Shown piece after piece: positions 24,967-35,347 of a stretch of 60,094 bases of DNA. The stretch covers positions 1 through 60,094 of the forward strand of contig CAIRGO010000313.1 of the NCBI GenBank assembly GCA_903878115.1. The letters are read 5' to 3'. This DNA comes from Akkermansiaceae bacterium (GTDB lineage: Bacteria > Verrucomicrobiota > Verrucomicrobiia > Verrucomicrobiales > Akkermansiaceae). A model generated the notes under the pieces. It was not told the origin of the DNA. It saw nothing but the letters and a program-made list of their open reading frames with translations, and searched no databases. The position numbers were made by a program, and so were the translations under genes. How positions within the stretch are numbered: the first letter of the stretch is position 1; each line of letters opens with the position of its first letter.

Positions 24967-27900
24967 TCAAGGCTTTGTTTTTACCACTAAACGGAAATAG
25001 CGATTTGGTTTGCCGATTTTTGATTCGCTGTATGTGCGCATTTGCTTGCCAGAGATCATTGATGTTGCTGGTGCATCAACTTTAAACCATTGCTGGAGAT
25101 TTGAGGATGCCTCTACGAAGTAATCAAGATCACTAATAAGTGGATCGACCGCAAAGGAAACACTCGTCTGTCCGGCTGAGAAACTCAGAACTGGCGCGTT
25201 GACCACGGACGCTTGCATCGGATCGAGACCCAAGGCGTATTCTAATAAATTACTAATGCCATCACCATCAGGATCGCCAGTAGTTCCAGTGACACCCTGG
25301 CTGCTAGCCCAATTAGTAAAACGATTGCCTGGCGCCATCCTTCCTGGTGAAGCAGTAGCAGCAAACCAATTGATGAAATCGTTGCCATAATCATTTTCTG
25401 AAAGTTTTGTAAGTGATGGACCAGTGCCGTCTGGCGAAGTGGGCCAAGGAAATACGTCATCGAAATTTACACGATCTTGCCGGACATACTGAAGCACATT
25501 CAATCCATCAACTGGTCCCGGTTTGTCGATTTGTAATGTTTCTCCGCCGTTATCAAGACCGCCTGTAATCCACTCGAACACTTTAGTTCCTACAGGTAAT
25601 AGGCTGCCAAAAGACGTAGTGAAACGGCTGATATTTTTCGTGAGAATCACGCGCTCTCCCGCTTGCATCGTTAATGGCACGGCAGAAGGAAATTCAAAAC
25701 TAATTCCATCGCTCAATCGCCATGCTTTACCTTTCACCGAGTCATAGAGAGTGACTGGAGCAGAGCTCACATTTAATAACTCGATGTATTCCGCATCGCC
25801 ATTGCCCGCCGGATTATACATGATTTCAGAAATGACAATCGGCCCCACTCGCGGACCGCTATTCATCGCAACTGGTGTGGGTGTATTCATGGCAACAAAG
25901 TTATAAGAACCAGAGCTAGGTTTATAATAAACGCCCAACGTTTCCCCTTCAGAACTTGGACCAAAGTCCTCCTTAGTTTGATAATCAGTGATTTCATCAT
26001 TCACCGCCGAGCTCAGATAAACGGTCTCACCCACATCACTTAACGCAAACGGAACGATTTTGTTCGTATCAATACTCGACGAGCCAAAGTTTGCATTCTC
26101 ATAAAATACTAAATAGCCACCAGCAGGAATGATGGAGCCCACAGGAATTCGATATTTACTTAGATTTGTTCCATCATCACTTAGAAACCATCCACCGATA
26201 TTCATGTCGGCGTTTGTTCGATTGTGCAATTCAATCCAATCATTCGCAGTTCCTGAATTGGCAAGAATTTCGTTGATCACAACCGTCTCACCAATCGTAT
26301 AGGGATAATTTCCTAGTGCGTAAACATACTGCGCACCGCGATCAACAATAGAAGAGTCAGCATCGAGCACATGAACTGGATCGCCTGAATTGATGGCTGG
26401 CGAAGTGGACTTCAAGGAAAAATTCAAAATGATAGGATCCACAAATTGCGGGTCCGCGACAATGTTGTTGGTACCAGCAATCGGCAATGTATCGCTCAGA
26501 CTATAAGACGCTGTAGCGGTGGAAAACGAATCGACGGTCACAGGTGGTGTGCTAGATTTGGAAATAATGGTATTGGTAATGATGGCTTCTCCGCCGCCAT
26601 CGCCAAAGTTTTTCTCATACACGGCAACACCCGTATCGCAATCGGCGAACGTGTTTTGATCGATGGTTGCGACCGATCCAGTGTCCTTGATACCGACGCC
26701 TAACGCACAACCCACAACAAGATTTTTGCGAAGCGTAACAGTAGATGCCTGTCCTACGGAAAATCCTTTGTCGGAATTGAAGTAGATCAGGTTTCCTTGA
26801 ACTAACAAATTCGTGCAGCCTTCACCAACGTCGATGCCATCACTGTTCGACCCCTGGAATCGATAGATTTTGCAATCTTCGATCAAACCATTGGCGACCC
26901 CGTCGTAGTCGATCGCATCGGTATCGGGCGCATTGTTGCCGAGGAAGGTGCAGCGCTGTGTCACAGCCTGACCTTGTTTGACGTTGATGCAGTCGCCAGT
27001 GTGCGGATTGTAAAGCACACTATCACGCAGTGTCGTTGAGCCACCACGCGTGAACACAGGTCCTTCATTCTCGGTGATGTCCATGAAATCGAGAGTCAAG
27101 TTGGCATTCAAGCCTGAGATCGCCGATGGATATTTTGTAGCATCAGCGCCACGGGTGGCACCGGAGATTTTCGCATGTGCCAATGCCGAGGGCGCACTGG
27201 GATTTTCAAAACTGATGCCACCCCACAGAGCGCCATTGCGCCCGATGATTTGCACCTTTTGCGAAGCGGTGCCGTTAACTTGCAAAGAGCCCATCACGCG
27301 AATATTACGTTCAGTATTCATGCGAATGACCACGCCAGCAGGAACGGTCAAAGTGACACCAGATGGCACAATCAAATCTTCGGTAATGACGTAAGGTGAG
27401 CTGCCGAGGCTGAGTGTTGTGTCACTGGGCAGTGTGCCTGAGAGCAGAGTTTCGTTCGAGGGAACAAATATCGCCTCCACTGTGGAAGCCCCCGTGATTG
27501 TGATTGAGGTGCTCTCACCACCCGTGACACCAGTCCATCCACTGAACGCATAACCAGGAGCAGGAATTGCTTTGAGGGTAAAAGGAGCATTCGGAAACAT
27601 CTTAAAGGTCGATGCCGCAACGGGCACGCCTTGCACTTGCACCGTGCCGCTGCCAGTCATTTGTAAGGTAAAATTTACGGCCGTGCTCATGCCTAGTTGT
27701 GTGGCGATCTCACTGTGCGCGTTACCGACACGGGTGGTGGCGTAAGTTTTCGAGCCTGCGATACCTGCGGTCCGTGTTGCGGTCGTCATTCCACCGGGAG
27801 CCCAGCGCGTTTCATGTCGAGACACTTCTGTCGCAGAAATTTCGGCATCCACTTGTGTCCAGAGCGCTTGCATGCGAGCTTCGGCGAATGTTGATGCCAT

Positions 27901-30207
27901 GTGCGCGGCGTAGCGCTGCGCCATACGACGCTTGAATGTCGTGTTTACCTTCAGACGCACAAGCACATCTTCATTAGCCAACATATCAGCAAGAATGCCG
28001 GTCGTAGTACCCGTGGAAAGAGTACGGTCCATGTCAGTTAGGAACCATTTCCAACGCGCGCCAGCTTTTTTCTGCTTCCAAAATTCCCGGTTGTGGAACC
28101 AACTGGTATTGTTGCCATAGGATTCCGAAATCACAAAATCCATGAAACTCTCGACGTCGATTTTCGATTCGACAAAATCCCAATTCGCTTGAAGCGTGAG
28201 ATCAGCAGTGTTGATGAAATTCATGAACTCCAGCCAATCATCCGAATCCCCTTTGTCCACGCCTAGAGTCACGTCGCCACTGGTAATGTGACCGTAAAGC
28301 AAGTGATCAATGTCGTCAGAGTTAATATGATATTTTTGCGCAAACCACATATCGTCCCAGCGCTCGCGCAGATCGTGGAGGCCGTAATAATTGCCATTGA
28401 TAAAGACTACTACAGGTCGAAAATCAGCAGTATCAACGTTCAAATACCCTTTGGCAATACGCGACCATATAGCATCGCGCAACATTTCATTCGCCCAGCG
28501 GTCACCGCCGTCACGCAGAGTCATACCTGTATGCAGCGCGTTCTTCGAGCCTGGAAATATATCGTATTTGACTTCTTCAGAGCCATACTTGCCGCGCACA
28601 GCCAGATTCAGAGCCTTTTGCGGGTGAACCCAATTATTTTCTCCGCCGATACGAATGCCTACGTTGGCATTAAATTTCCCTACTCCGCCCGGTGCAAAAA
28701 ACTCGATATGTCCTGGTGCATCTTTACCTTTGTAAACATCGCTTAAACCAAAAGCCGTTGAAGTCGGTTCATGAGTATTCGTATAGATGCCAATAGTATT
28801 GCCAAATAACGTATTTGGATCCGCCACAACGGAAACATAAGGAAGAGAGCCCTGTGTTTCATTAAGAAAATAGGTGCGCGTGATGATCTGACCTGGTGGT
28901 TTACCAGATTCAAAGCAAGCCGCACGGAGGATAGTAGTCGCAGTAATCGATAAGGGGGCTGAATACAAAAGAGAATTACTTTTTGGATTACTCCCATCAA
29001 GCGTATAGCGAATTTGCCCGCTAGGAGCTGTGAGTGTGCACGTTTGATTCGTGGCATAGATTCCACCAGCTAATGAAGCGATGACATCATTTCCCGAAAT
29101 ACGAACATCACTCACTGTTGCGGTTGTATTTTCACTGCCAGGAGTGGATTCTGCAAAGTGTTTCCACAGACTTGGAGTCACGGCATCACGACCATACGAA
29201 ACATCTGAAATTTGCTGCGTATAACTAATTGTATCAATCGCAGTGGCCGACGTGTGAGAAGACGCGATAAGAGACATATCAAAGCTTAGATCAGAGCTCG
29301 TAGCAGCAGCTTGATGAACTTCCACCGCTAAGACATTATCACCCGCAATCAATAATGAAGCTGGGACGTTGTAACTGAAAAATGTCGATTCGTCAGAGCC
29401 TCCAACAGCTACAGTCGCTAGAGTTTTATAGTTAATCGAACCAATAGGCATATTTCGACGAACAATTTCTGCCCCGTTCAAATAAATCACGGCACCATCA
29501 TCGACCAAGAGATTAAGCGTTAACCCATGATAAACTGCAGGATTTGCCACATTGAAACTATGGCGAAAATAGGTCGTGATATAACGATTCGGGGAAGCAG
29601 GTGAAAACACGGTCGTCTGCGGATTGTCACCGAAACCTAACTCGGATTTCCCAGCTGCCCACAGGGAATCATCGAAAACACGCGCTCGCCATTGTGTGCT
29701 TTGATCGCTGCCATTATCGAGGTATTTCCACGTCGCAGCAATGTTTGGTAATTGGAGAGGCACTGCCGAATTCACTAATGTCGTGGTGCTGAGTCCAGTT
29801 GCCTGAGTAAGAGTTAGCGTTTCACCTTCAGAAGCCAAATTGAAATTGGTATGATAGCGTTCCGTGGTGAAATTTCTCCATGGCCAATACCCTCGTGGAA
29901 AACTCTGCAAGGGAACAGCATCATGCCCGTCGGCCATCACGAGTAGATATGCTCCTGGTGCGATGGATGCCGTTGCAGGAAATGGCCATTTATAGGGATT
30001 TGTCGGATCATCACTAAGAAAATATCCGTTTAAATTAGCGATTGCTCCGCCGTTATTTTTCAATTCAATCCAATCGGGGTAATCTTCAAAATCTACCACA
30101 TCAGGAAAAGCACGAGTATTTGAAGCCATGAGCTCATGGATCATTACCTGCGCCTGAGCTCTATGAAGAATCAAGACAGCGAGAAATAATCGAAAATTAA
30201 TCATCAT
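24967..30207 (-). CDS. Giant secreted protein with lamin-tail, CotH and beta-helix domains
   Basis: This 1746-residue protein has a signal peptide (MMINFRLFLAVLILHRAQAQ). In order I see a lamin-tail domain (about 20-130), a chitobiase-C-terminal-like FN3-associated repeat (about 375-440, IRYTLDGSNPKSNSLLYSAP), a CotH kinase-like domain (about 460-790, GIRIGGENNWVHPQKALNL and WFLTDMDRTLS), an InlB-type bacterial repeat near 890 (APGYAFSGWTGVTGGES), a right-handed beta-helix (about 985-1235), two more lamin-tail domains (about 1312-1400 and 1455-1560), a thrombospondin-3-like DPDGDGISNLLEYALGLDP near 1648 and a short beta domain ending YFRLVVKTKP. These domain sets are common in secreted Verrucomicrobia proteins, with spore-coat CotH acting as a protein kinase in Bacillus. 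Its role here is unknown; surface or extracellular polymer binding is inferred. Confidence 0.85.
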   Translation of the reverse strand: MMINFRLFLAVLILHRAQAQVMIHELMASNTRAFPDVVDFEDYPDWIELKNNGGAIANLNGYFLSDDPTNPYKWPFPATASIAPGAYLLVMADGHDAVPLQSFPRGYWPWRNFTTERYHTNFNLASEGETLTLTQATGLSTTTLVNSAVPLQLPNIAATWKYLDNGSDQSTQWRARVFDDSLWAAGKSELGFGDNPQTTVFSPASPNRYITTYFRHSFNVANPAVYHGLTLNLLVDDGAVIYLNGAEIVRRNMPIGSINYKTLATVAVGGSDESTFFSYNVPASLLIAGDNVLAVEVHQAAATSSDLSFDMSLIASSHTSATAIDTISYTQQISDVSYGRDAVTPSLWKHFAESTPGSENTTATVSDVRISGNDVIASLAGGIYATNQTCTLTAPSGQIRYTLDGSNPKSNSLLYSAPLSITATTILRAACFESGKPPGQIITRTYFLNETQGSLPYVSVVADPNTLFGNTIGIYTNTHEPTSTAFGLSDVYKGKDAPGHIEFFAPGGVGKFNANVGIRIGGENNWVHPQKALNLAVRGKYGSEEVKYDIFPGSKNALHTGMTLRDGGDRWANEMLRDAIWSRIAKGYLNVDTADFRPVVVFINGNYYGLHDLRERWDDMWFAQKYHINSDDIDHLLYGHITSGDVTLGVDKGDSDDWLEFMNFINTADLTLQANWDFVESKIDVESFMDFVISESYGNNTSWFHNREFWKQKKAGARWKWFLTDMDRTLSTGTTTGILADMLANEDVLVRLKVNTTFKRRMAQRYAAHMASTFAEARMQALWTQVDAEISATEVSRHETRWAPGGMTTATRTAGIAGSKTYATTRVGNAHSEIATQLGMSTAVNFTLQMTGSGTVQVQGVPVAASTFKMFPNAPFTLKAIPAPGYAFSGWTGVTGGESTSITITGASTVEAIFVPSNETLLSGTLPSDTTLSLGSSPYVITEDLIVPSGVTLTVPAGVVIRMNTERNIRVMGSLQVNGTASQKVQIIGRNGALWGGISFENPSAPSALAHAKISGATRGADATKYPSAISGLNANLTLDFMDITENEGPVFTRGGSTTLRDSVLYNPHTGDCINVKQGQAVTQRCTFLGNNAPDTDAIDYDGVANGLIEDCKIYRFQGSNSDGIDVGEGCTNLLVQGNLIYFNSDKGFSVGQASTVTLRKNLVVGCALGVGIKDTGSVATIDQNTFADCDTGVAVYEKNFGDGGGEAIITNTIISKSSTPPVTVDSFSTATASYSLSDTLPIAGTNNIVADPQFVDPIILNFSLKSTSPAINSGDPVHVLDADSSIVDRGAQYVYALGNYPYTIGETVVINEILANSGTANDWIELHNRTNADMNIGGWFLSDDGTNLSKYRIPVGSIIPAGGYLVFYENANFGSSSIDTNKIVPFALSDVGETVYLSSAVNDEITDYQTKEDFGPSSEGETLGVYYKPSSGSYNFVAMNTPTPVAMNSGPRVGPIVISEIMYNPAGNGDAEYIELLNVSSAPVTLYDSVKGKAWRLSDGISFEFPSAVPLTMQAGERVILTKNISRFTTSFGSLLPVGTKVFEWITGGLDNGGETLQIDKPGPVDGLNVLQYVRQDRVNFDDVFPWPTSPDGTGPSLTKLSENDYGNDFINWFAATASPGRMAPGNRFTNWASSQGVTGTTGDPDGDGISNLLEYALGLDPMQASVVNAPVLSFSAGQTSVSFAVDPLISDLDYFVEASSNLQQWFKVDAPATSMISGKQMRTYSESKIGKPNRYFRLVVKTKP

Positions 30208-30328
30208 AATTATTCAGCACAACAATAGGTTTTTTGTACTAGGTGATAGTAATGCGATAGTGGGAAGAAGCAAGTATTTACTCGATTATGACAATTCATT
30301 CATATTGGCTCGTAAGCCATGAATACTT

Positions 30329-31144
30329 TCACTGCTGACGCATGAAACTTTCCTCCCACGGCGGATCAGATTTTTCACTTGTTTCGACTTCTAAGACAGC
30401 TTGGCGTGCGCCATTTTCCATGGGAAATCGTATGACTCCCGTGAGTTTCATCCAAGAATTTTCTTCGACATTTGGTGGTGTCTTACCAAATTCTGCAATG
30501 ATCGGCACTGCGCGAGCATCAGCGGCGCAGCATGTGATGAAAAGTCGATACAATCGCTTACGCGTGCCGTTAGCGTTGTTGTCTCTTTCCGCCACCATGC
30601 GCCCGTCCGTGACTACTTTCATGCCATCAATCAACTTCAATAGTTCTGGATCACCAATCGCGAAATAAAGCTCCATCAAATTAAACTCATATTCACCAGT
30701 TGTCGATTTACGATGGGTTTTTTCAATTTCCTCGATCGTCAATGGAGGCAATGCCGAAGCGAGAAAAACATTCTTGCTAGAAGGCGCATCATAAAGAGCC
30801 TTCCGCGAGAGTGCCAGCGCCGAAAATCCATCCTTGGTGCTGAATAAAGCAAACAATAGTGGAGCTAACATCAAGACCGCAGAAGTAAGCGGGTGCATTT
30901 CATTAGACTCATGATCATGCGGATCGCCCTCGCTATGGTCGTGACCGCAATCGACTTCCTCAGACGATGTAAGCAACACAAACAATCCTATCACACCAAG
31001 GCCAAGACCGCCGATCAAACAGAAATTTCTGAAATCAGGAGCCAAGTACCGAACCAAGCGCCCGCTCTGATAAAAGTACAACATGACCGCCGCCCACGTA
31101 AGGCAAATCAATGGATAGACAATGCGTGGAAGTGGAATTCTCAT
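30329..31144 (-). CDS. TIGR03943 family membrane protein
   Basis: The 271-residue protein has two N-terminal membrane helices (LICLTWAAVMLYFYQSG, CLIGGLGLGVIGLFVLL), a short His/Asp-rich stretch (CGHDHSEGDPHDHESNEMHP, about 66-85), a third helix and a C-terminal soluble domain ending in LFITCCAADARAVPI and TGVIRFPMENG. This layout matches the COG3689/TIGR03943 family, which is typically paired with a UPF0718 permease. Here the permease gene lies directly upstream and overlaps by 4 bases (ATGA). The CC pair and His-rich stretch suggest metal binding. The function of the pair is unproven; involvement in metal or oxyanion handling is inferred. Confidence 0.82.
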   Translation of the reverse strand: MRIPLPRIVYPLICLTWAAVMLYFYQSGRLVRYLAPDFRNFCLIGGLGLGVIGLFVLLTSSEEVDCGHDHSEGDPHDHESNEMHPLTSAVLMLAPLLFALFSTKDGFSALALSRKALYDAPSSKNVFLASALPPLTIEEIEKTHRKSTTGEYEFNLMELYFAIGDPELLKLIDGMKVVTDGRMVAERDNNANGTRKRLYRLFITCCAADARAVPIIAEFGKTPPNVEENSWMKLTGVIRFPMENGARQAVLEVETSEKSDPPWEESFMRQQ

Positions 31145-32199
31145 GGCGTGTGCGCAGAATTAAGGAACCATTGAAAATAGATGGCAGATACTCCGATCAA
31201 AAGAAAGACAGCAATTGCTAGGTAAGCAATGAATTTTTTATTCATCACGGATTGATAGAGAAAAATCAACTTTAAATCAAACATCGGGCCAAACACCAAA
31301 AACGCCAATTTTGCGCCATAGGTGAATTTATCCAAAGTTGCCGCAATGAATGCATCGGAAGTGCTACACAAACTCAGGATGAAAGCCAATCCCATCAATG
31401 CAGCAGGTGCAATGATGTGCTGATTTGCCAGTTGATCCAACCATGCAGCACCAGGCGCAATGCCTGTATTGAACAAGGCTGTGATCGAAACGCCGATAGA
31501 AAAATACACACCTACGTCGATAAAATCTTTTAGTGATGAGCGCAGCGCTGCCACCAATCGGTTGTCTGCAACTGGTGCTTTATGATCATGATGATGAGAG
31601 TGCTCATGATGATGGTGGTCATGCCCATGTGAGTGACCACAACAGGAATGATCATGATGATCATCACACGCCACTACGGCAACTGGCGCTGGTTTTTCAT
31701 TAGCTAGTTCATCTAACAATCTTTTACGCAACACCCAAACCATGGGCAAGCGCGCCACCACAAGGCCAACAAGCACTGCAACAGCGAATCCTAAACCGAG
31801 ACGTGATGCTGTCATCACCATACTTCCCGAATACGCATGCCCATCAACTAATACGCTGGTATTGGTAAATGCTTTCCACGTGCTGAATGCAGTAATCGGA
31901 TTCACAATCGGCGCCGCCAGCATGTAGGTAAGCGCACAAGAAATCGGCAATCCCTTACGCACTAAGCGACGGATCACTGGCACAACAGCGCATTCGCAAA
32001 CCGGAAATACAGCACCTAGTAAAGCAGCCATGACGACTGCTAGATTTTTGTTTTTTGGCAAAAATCGATCCATCATTCCCGGAGGCATGTAGATATCAAT
32101 AAACCCACTAATCAAAGTGCCTAACAAAATAAACGGAGCGCCTTCAAAAAGAATGCTCAAAAATGCAAATGCAAAATCTTGTCGGGCCTCACCACTCAT
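31141..32199 (-). CDS. UPF0718/ArsP-like permease with His-rich loop
   Basis: This 352-residue protein has about eight membrane helices and the permease-family signatures FPVCECAVVPVIRRLVRKGLP near 60-80 and AFILSLCSTSDAFIAATL near 275-290, with cysteines conserved in the DUF318/ArsP_1 (COG0701) group. The cytoplasmic loop in the middle (about 178-218) is extremely rich in His, Asp and Cys (CDDHHDHSCCGHSHGHDHHH and on), typical of a Zn2+/Ni2+/Co2+-binding loop. The ArsP relatives export organoarsenicals, but the His-rich loop points to a transition metal; neither is shown. It lies between a regulator and a TIGR03943 gene. Confidence 0.85.
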   Translation of the reverse strand: MSGEARQDFAFAFLSILFEGAPFILLGTLISGFIDIYMPPGMMDRFLPKNKNLAVVMAALLGAVFPVCECAVVPVIRRLVRKGLPISCALTYMLAAPIVNPITAFSTWKAFTNTSVLVDGHAYSGSMVMTASRLGLGFAVAVLVGLVVARLPMVWVLRKRLLDELANEKPAPVAVVACDDHHDHSCCGHSHGHDHHHHEHSHHHDHKAPVADNRLVAALRSSLKDFIDVGVYFSIGVSITALFNTGIAPGAAWLDQLANQHIIAPAALMGLAFILSLCSTSDAFIAATLDKFTYGAKLAFLVFGPMFDLKLIFLYQSVMNKKFIAYLAIAVFLLIGVSAIYFQWFLNSAHTP

Positions 32200-32254
32200 C
32201 CGCGCACAGCTTAGTCAGAGAAAGCGGAAAACCAAACGAAAAATGAGTAAAAAC

Positions 32255-32908
32255 TCAAATCGTCGCCACGCAGTAATCCACACGCGATGGCCCGCCACGA
32301 CCACCGTGAATTTCTCGTCGATCAATTTTCGTACCTAGCAAATTTTCCATCACGCGTAACTCCATCAAAATCGCTGCTGGATATTCTTCAAAAAGTGCCC
32401 ATAACGGGTGGTGAAATTCTTCGATGCGAAAACCATTTTTCACATCATAAGAACATCGGGCAAAACATCCCTCTTTCTCACGTAAGCTTGAGAGAATCGT
32501 AGCTTTTTCTACCAATGATTTTGCCCGCTGCAGACGCCCTAACCATTTCTCTTGAAGCTCGGCAAAGTATTGAAATAATAATTTCTCCGGCGCAGTGGCA
32601 CCATAGAGTTTTTTCATGTTATCTAACAAACTAAGCGTCAATACCACCCCAGCTTGCGGAAACAATGCCAGTGCTTTGGGGGAAAGTTTGTAGAGAATTT
32701 CTGGACGCCCCACTTCTACACGCGGCACCCGATGACGTTCCAAATAGCCAAGTTTCAACAATGATTCGCACTGCTGCTTCACTCCCATGTAGCTCATCTC
32801 CATGGTCGTCGCCAAGGCTGGAATCGGCAAGCCGCCGTGAATTTTCAATTCTTCCACGATGGTCACCCACTGTGGTCGAACGAGTTCACGAAATCCATAG
32901 AGAAACAT
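32255..32908 (-). CDS. Winged-helix transcriptional regulator (COG2345-like)
   Basis: The 217-residue protein has an N-terminal winged helix (LPIPALATTMEMSYMGVKQQ as recognition region, then LERHRVPRVEVGRPEILYKL as wing) and a C-terminal part with cysteines (EGCFARCSYD near 155 and DYCVATI at the end). This resembles the COG2345/SufR-like group, some members of which sense iron-sulfur clusters through C-terminal cysteines. I use the ATG at 32908; the longer frame begins with TTG. It lies 55 bases upstream of the permease gene on the same strand and so probably controls it. The ligand is not evident. Confidence 0.78.
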   Translation of the reverse strand: MFLYGFRELVRPQWVTIVEELKIHGGLPIPALATTMEMSYMGVKQQCESLLKLGYLERHRVPRVEVGRPEILYKLSPKALALFPQAGVVLTLSLLDNMKKLYGATAPEKLLFQYFAELQEKWLGRLQRAKSLVEKATILSSLREKEGCFARCSYDVKNGFRIEEFHHPLWALFEEYPAAILMELRVMENLLGTKIDRREIHGGRGGPSRVDYCVATI

Positions 32909-32953
32909 CGACGTAATAATGAAGCAAATTGATCGACTCGGCAATCAAGAATC

Positions 32954-35347
32954 TCAATAAAACTCAGCCAAACGATGTTGCCAAGCAACTTTGAGTGACC
33001 CTAGCTCCTCGCGAATCACTTCTTTTTGCTCACGTTTTACGACCAATTGACGATGATTGTCCACAGATTTGCCAATCACAGCAAAGGAAAATCCAGAAAA
33101 TAGGGAACTGATTGCCGCGATATTTTCTGGCGCTACTTCGATCAACAAACGTCCCGTCGATTCACTAAAAAGAGCAACCGCATCGGGCATTTCGACGCTC
33201 ACACCTGGCAATTGAGCGAGGTCGATTTCGATGCCGCCTTTGCCAGAAAACCCCATTTCAGCGACAGCAACAGCGAGGCCTCCTTCAGAAATATCGTGGC
33301 CAGATAAGACCAATCCCGCACAACGTGCTTGGTGATATTTCCGATAGAGCAAAAGATTCGCTGCGCAATCAGTCTGCGGCACCGCAGCACCGCTGAGACC
33401 CACGTGGCGCGCATACACCGAGCCACCCATTTCATCATTGGTAGCGCCTAATAAGCACAGCACCGAGTCCGCGCGGCGCAATGATGAGCCAGTGACATGG
33501 CGCTGATCTTCTACAATGCCAACGCCGCTGCATAAGAATGTAACGGGAATATTGATCGGGCCATCTTCGGTTTCAAAGTAATTATAAAAGCTATCTTTAC
33601 CCGAGATAAATGGTGCTTCAAATTGTTCCGCCGCAGCAGCAATACCTTTCACGCATTCGACCAAACGTCCCAATTCCTTAGGATCATTCGGATTGCCCAT
33701 GCAGAAATTATCTAACAAACCAATCTGATCGGGATCAGCGCCCACGAGCACCAACGAACGCATGGTTTCATCCATACTCGCTTGGCCCATGGCGAAAGGA
33801 TCAGATTTGCCCCATTCAGGAAGAACCGATAACCCCAATGCCATCGCTTTCGTTGAGCCATCAATCGCAATCACCGAACCGTCTTGTGGAGCATCGCCCA
33901 AAGCGCCAGCCAGCGGCTCTAACAAAGTATTACCCTGCACTTTATGGTCATACTCGCGGATGATGGGTTCGCGTGAGCAGATCGCAAAATCTGCAAGTAG
34001 GGCTAAAAGCTTGCCGGCAGGATCAACCTCGGCAGTCACGAGGCCCTTGCCACTCGGAATTCCTGCGAAGCTCGACTTTAATTGACGAGTCGGCGCGTCA
34101 TGCAATTTGGAATTATCGAGTTCGCAGACCAATTCACCAAGGTGCCAAATTTTCAAAATTCCCGTGTCATCAGAATGACCGAGAATGGTGAGTTCGGTTT
34201 GGAACGTGTCGGCCAATGTCTGCAGCTCAGGAAGTGAAGATTCCTCGACTGCTAGCACCATGCGCTCCTGACTTTCTGAAAGAAAAATTTGCCACGAAAT
34301 CAGTCCAGGCTCTTTCAATGGCGCTTGATCGAGAAATAACTCACCACCAGTTTCACTGAGCATTTCTCCCGCCGCAGAACTAAAGCCCCCTGCCCCGCAA
34401 TCAGTAATAAAAACAATCAAATTACGATCTCGCGCTGCCATGATAAAGTCGGCGGCTTTTTTCTCTTCGATCGGATTGCCAATTTGCACCGCGCTTTGAT
34501 CTTCCGCATGACTATCTCCCGTAAGCGAAGCGGAGGAAAAAGTAGCTCCTTTAAGACCATCTCGCCCGGTGCGACCACCGACGACAATGATTTTTAGCCC
34601 TGGCCGCATGGCTTTATCGATGTATTGCTGATCGATCACCCCTGCTGTGCCGGCATAAACAAGAGGATTGTAAATATACGTTGGGTCAAATTGAATCGCC
34701 CCGCTCACAGTAGGAATGCCCATGCGATTGCCATAATCACGCACACCGCGGACCACGCCACGCATCACACCTAACGGATGAATCACATCTTTTCCTTTAA
34801 TCGAAGAAGGAGCAGTATCAGGCGCTCCAAAACAAAAAACATCGAGGTTGGCAATCGGTTTAGCACCTTTTCCTGCTCCAAGAATATCACGTACCACGCC
34901 ACCGATGCCGGTATTGGCACCCGCATAAGGCTCGATGGCACTCGGATGATTGTGCGTTTCCACTTTGAGACAGACTGCTTTATTTTCGTCTAACTTGATG
35001 AACCCCGCGTTGTCATGGAAGCAGCTCAGCACGAAGCCTGGCTTTTTTTCCATAATCCGCTCGCTGGGCTGTTTGATGAAAGTTTTAAAAAGCGAATGAA
35101 TGGTCTCTGTTCCGGCAGGTGTTTCATGCTCGATGGTGGCTGCGAAAATCCGATGCTTGCAGTGCTCACTCCATGTTTGGGCGATGACTTCCATCTCCAC
35201 ATCTGTCGGTTCACGATCCCACTCTTGATAAATTCCTTGCACCACTGACATATCCTCGCGCGAGAGCGAGAGTTTCATGGAATCACTCAATGCCTTGAGG
35301 TCATCACCGGATAAATCACGAATCGGAATATGTCTGTAGCTTTTCAT
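32954..35347 (-). CDS. purL: Phosphoribosylformylglycinamidine synthase subunit II
   Basis: PurL converts FGAR to FGAM in purine synthesis with PurQ and PurS. The small form (797 aa) shows the substrate-binding TWSEHCKHRIF near 66-76, the ATP/metal motif KVETHNHPSAIEPYAGANTG near 134-153, GGRTGRDGLKGATFSS near 266-281, SKDSF-type loop FISGKDSFYNYFE near 590 and a C-terminal GHDISEGGLAVAVAEMGFSG. The start ATG at 35347 (MKSYRHIPIRDLSGDDL) is preferred to an upstream non-homologous extension. purQ and purS are not next to it. It precedes the regulator gene by 45 bases. Confidence 0.95.
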   Translation of the reverse strand: MKSYRHIPIRDLSGDDLKALSDSMKLSLSREDMSVVQGIYQEWDREPTDVEMEVIAQTWSEHCKHRIFAATIEHETPAGTETIHSLFKTFIKQPSERIMEKKPGFVLSCFHDNAGFIKLDENKAVCLKVETHNHPSAIEPYAGANTGIGGVVRDILGAGKGAKPIANLDVFCFGAPDTAPSSIKGKDVIHPLGVMRGVVRGVRDYGNRMGIPTVSGAIQFDPTYIYNPLVYAGTAGVIDQQYIDKAMRPGLKIIVVGGRTGRDGLKGATFSSASLTGDSHAEDQSAVQIGNPIEEKKAADFIMAARDRNLIVFITDCGAGGFSSAAGEMLSETGGELFLDQAPLKEPGLISWQIFLSESQERMVLAVEESSLPELQTLADTFQTELTILGHSDDTGILKIWHLGELVCELDNSKLHDAPTRQLKSSFAGIPSGKGLVTAEVDPAGKLLALLADFAICSREPIIREYDHKVQGNTLLEPLAGALGDAPQDGSVIAIDGSTKAMALGLSVLPEWGKSDPFAMGQASMDETMRSLVLVGADPDQIGLLDNFCMGNPNDPKELGRLVECVKGIAAAAEQFEAPFISGKDSFYNYFETEDGPINIPVTFLCSGVGIVEDQRHVTGSSLRRADSVLCLLGATNDEMGGSVYARHVGLSGAAVPQTDCAANLLLYRKYHQARCAGLVLSGHDISEGGLAVAVAEMGFSGKGGIEIDLAQLPGVSVEMPDAVALFSESTGRLLIEVAPENIAAISSLFSGFSFAVIGKSVDNHRQLVVKREQKEVIREELGSLKVAWQHRLAEFY

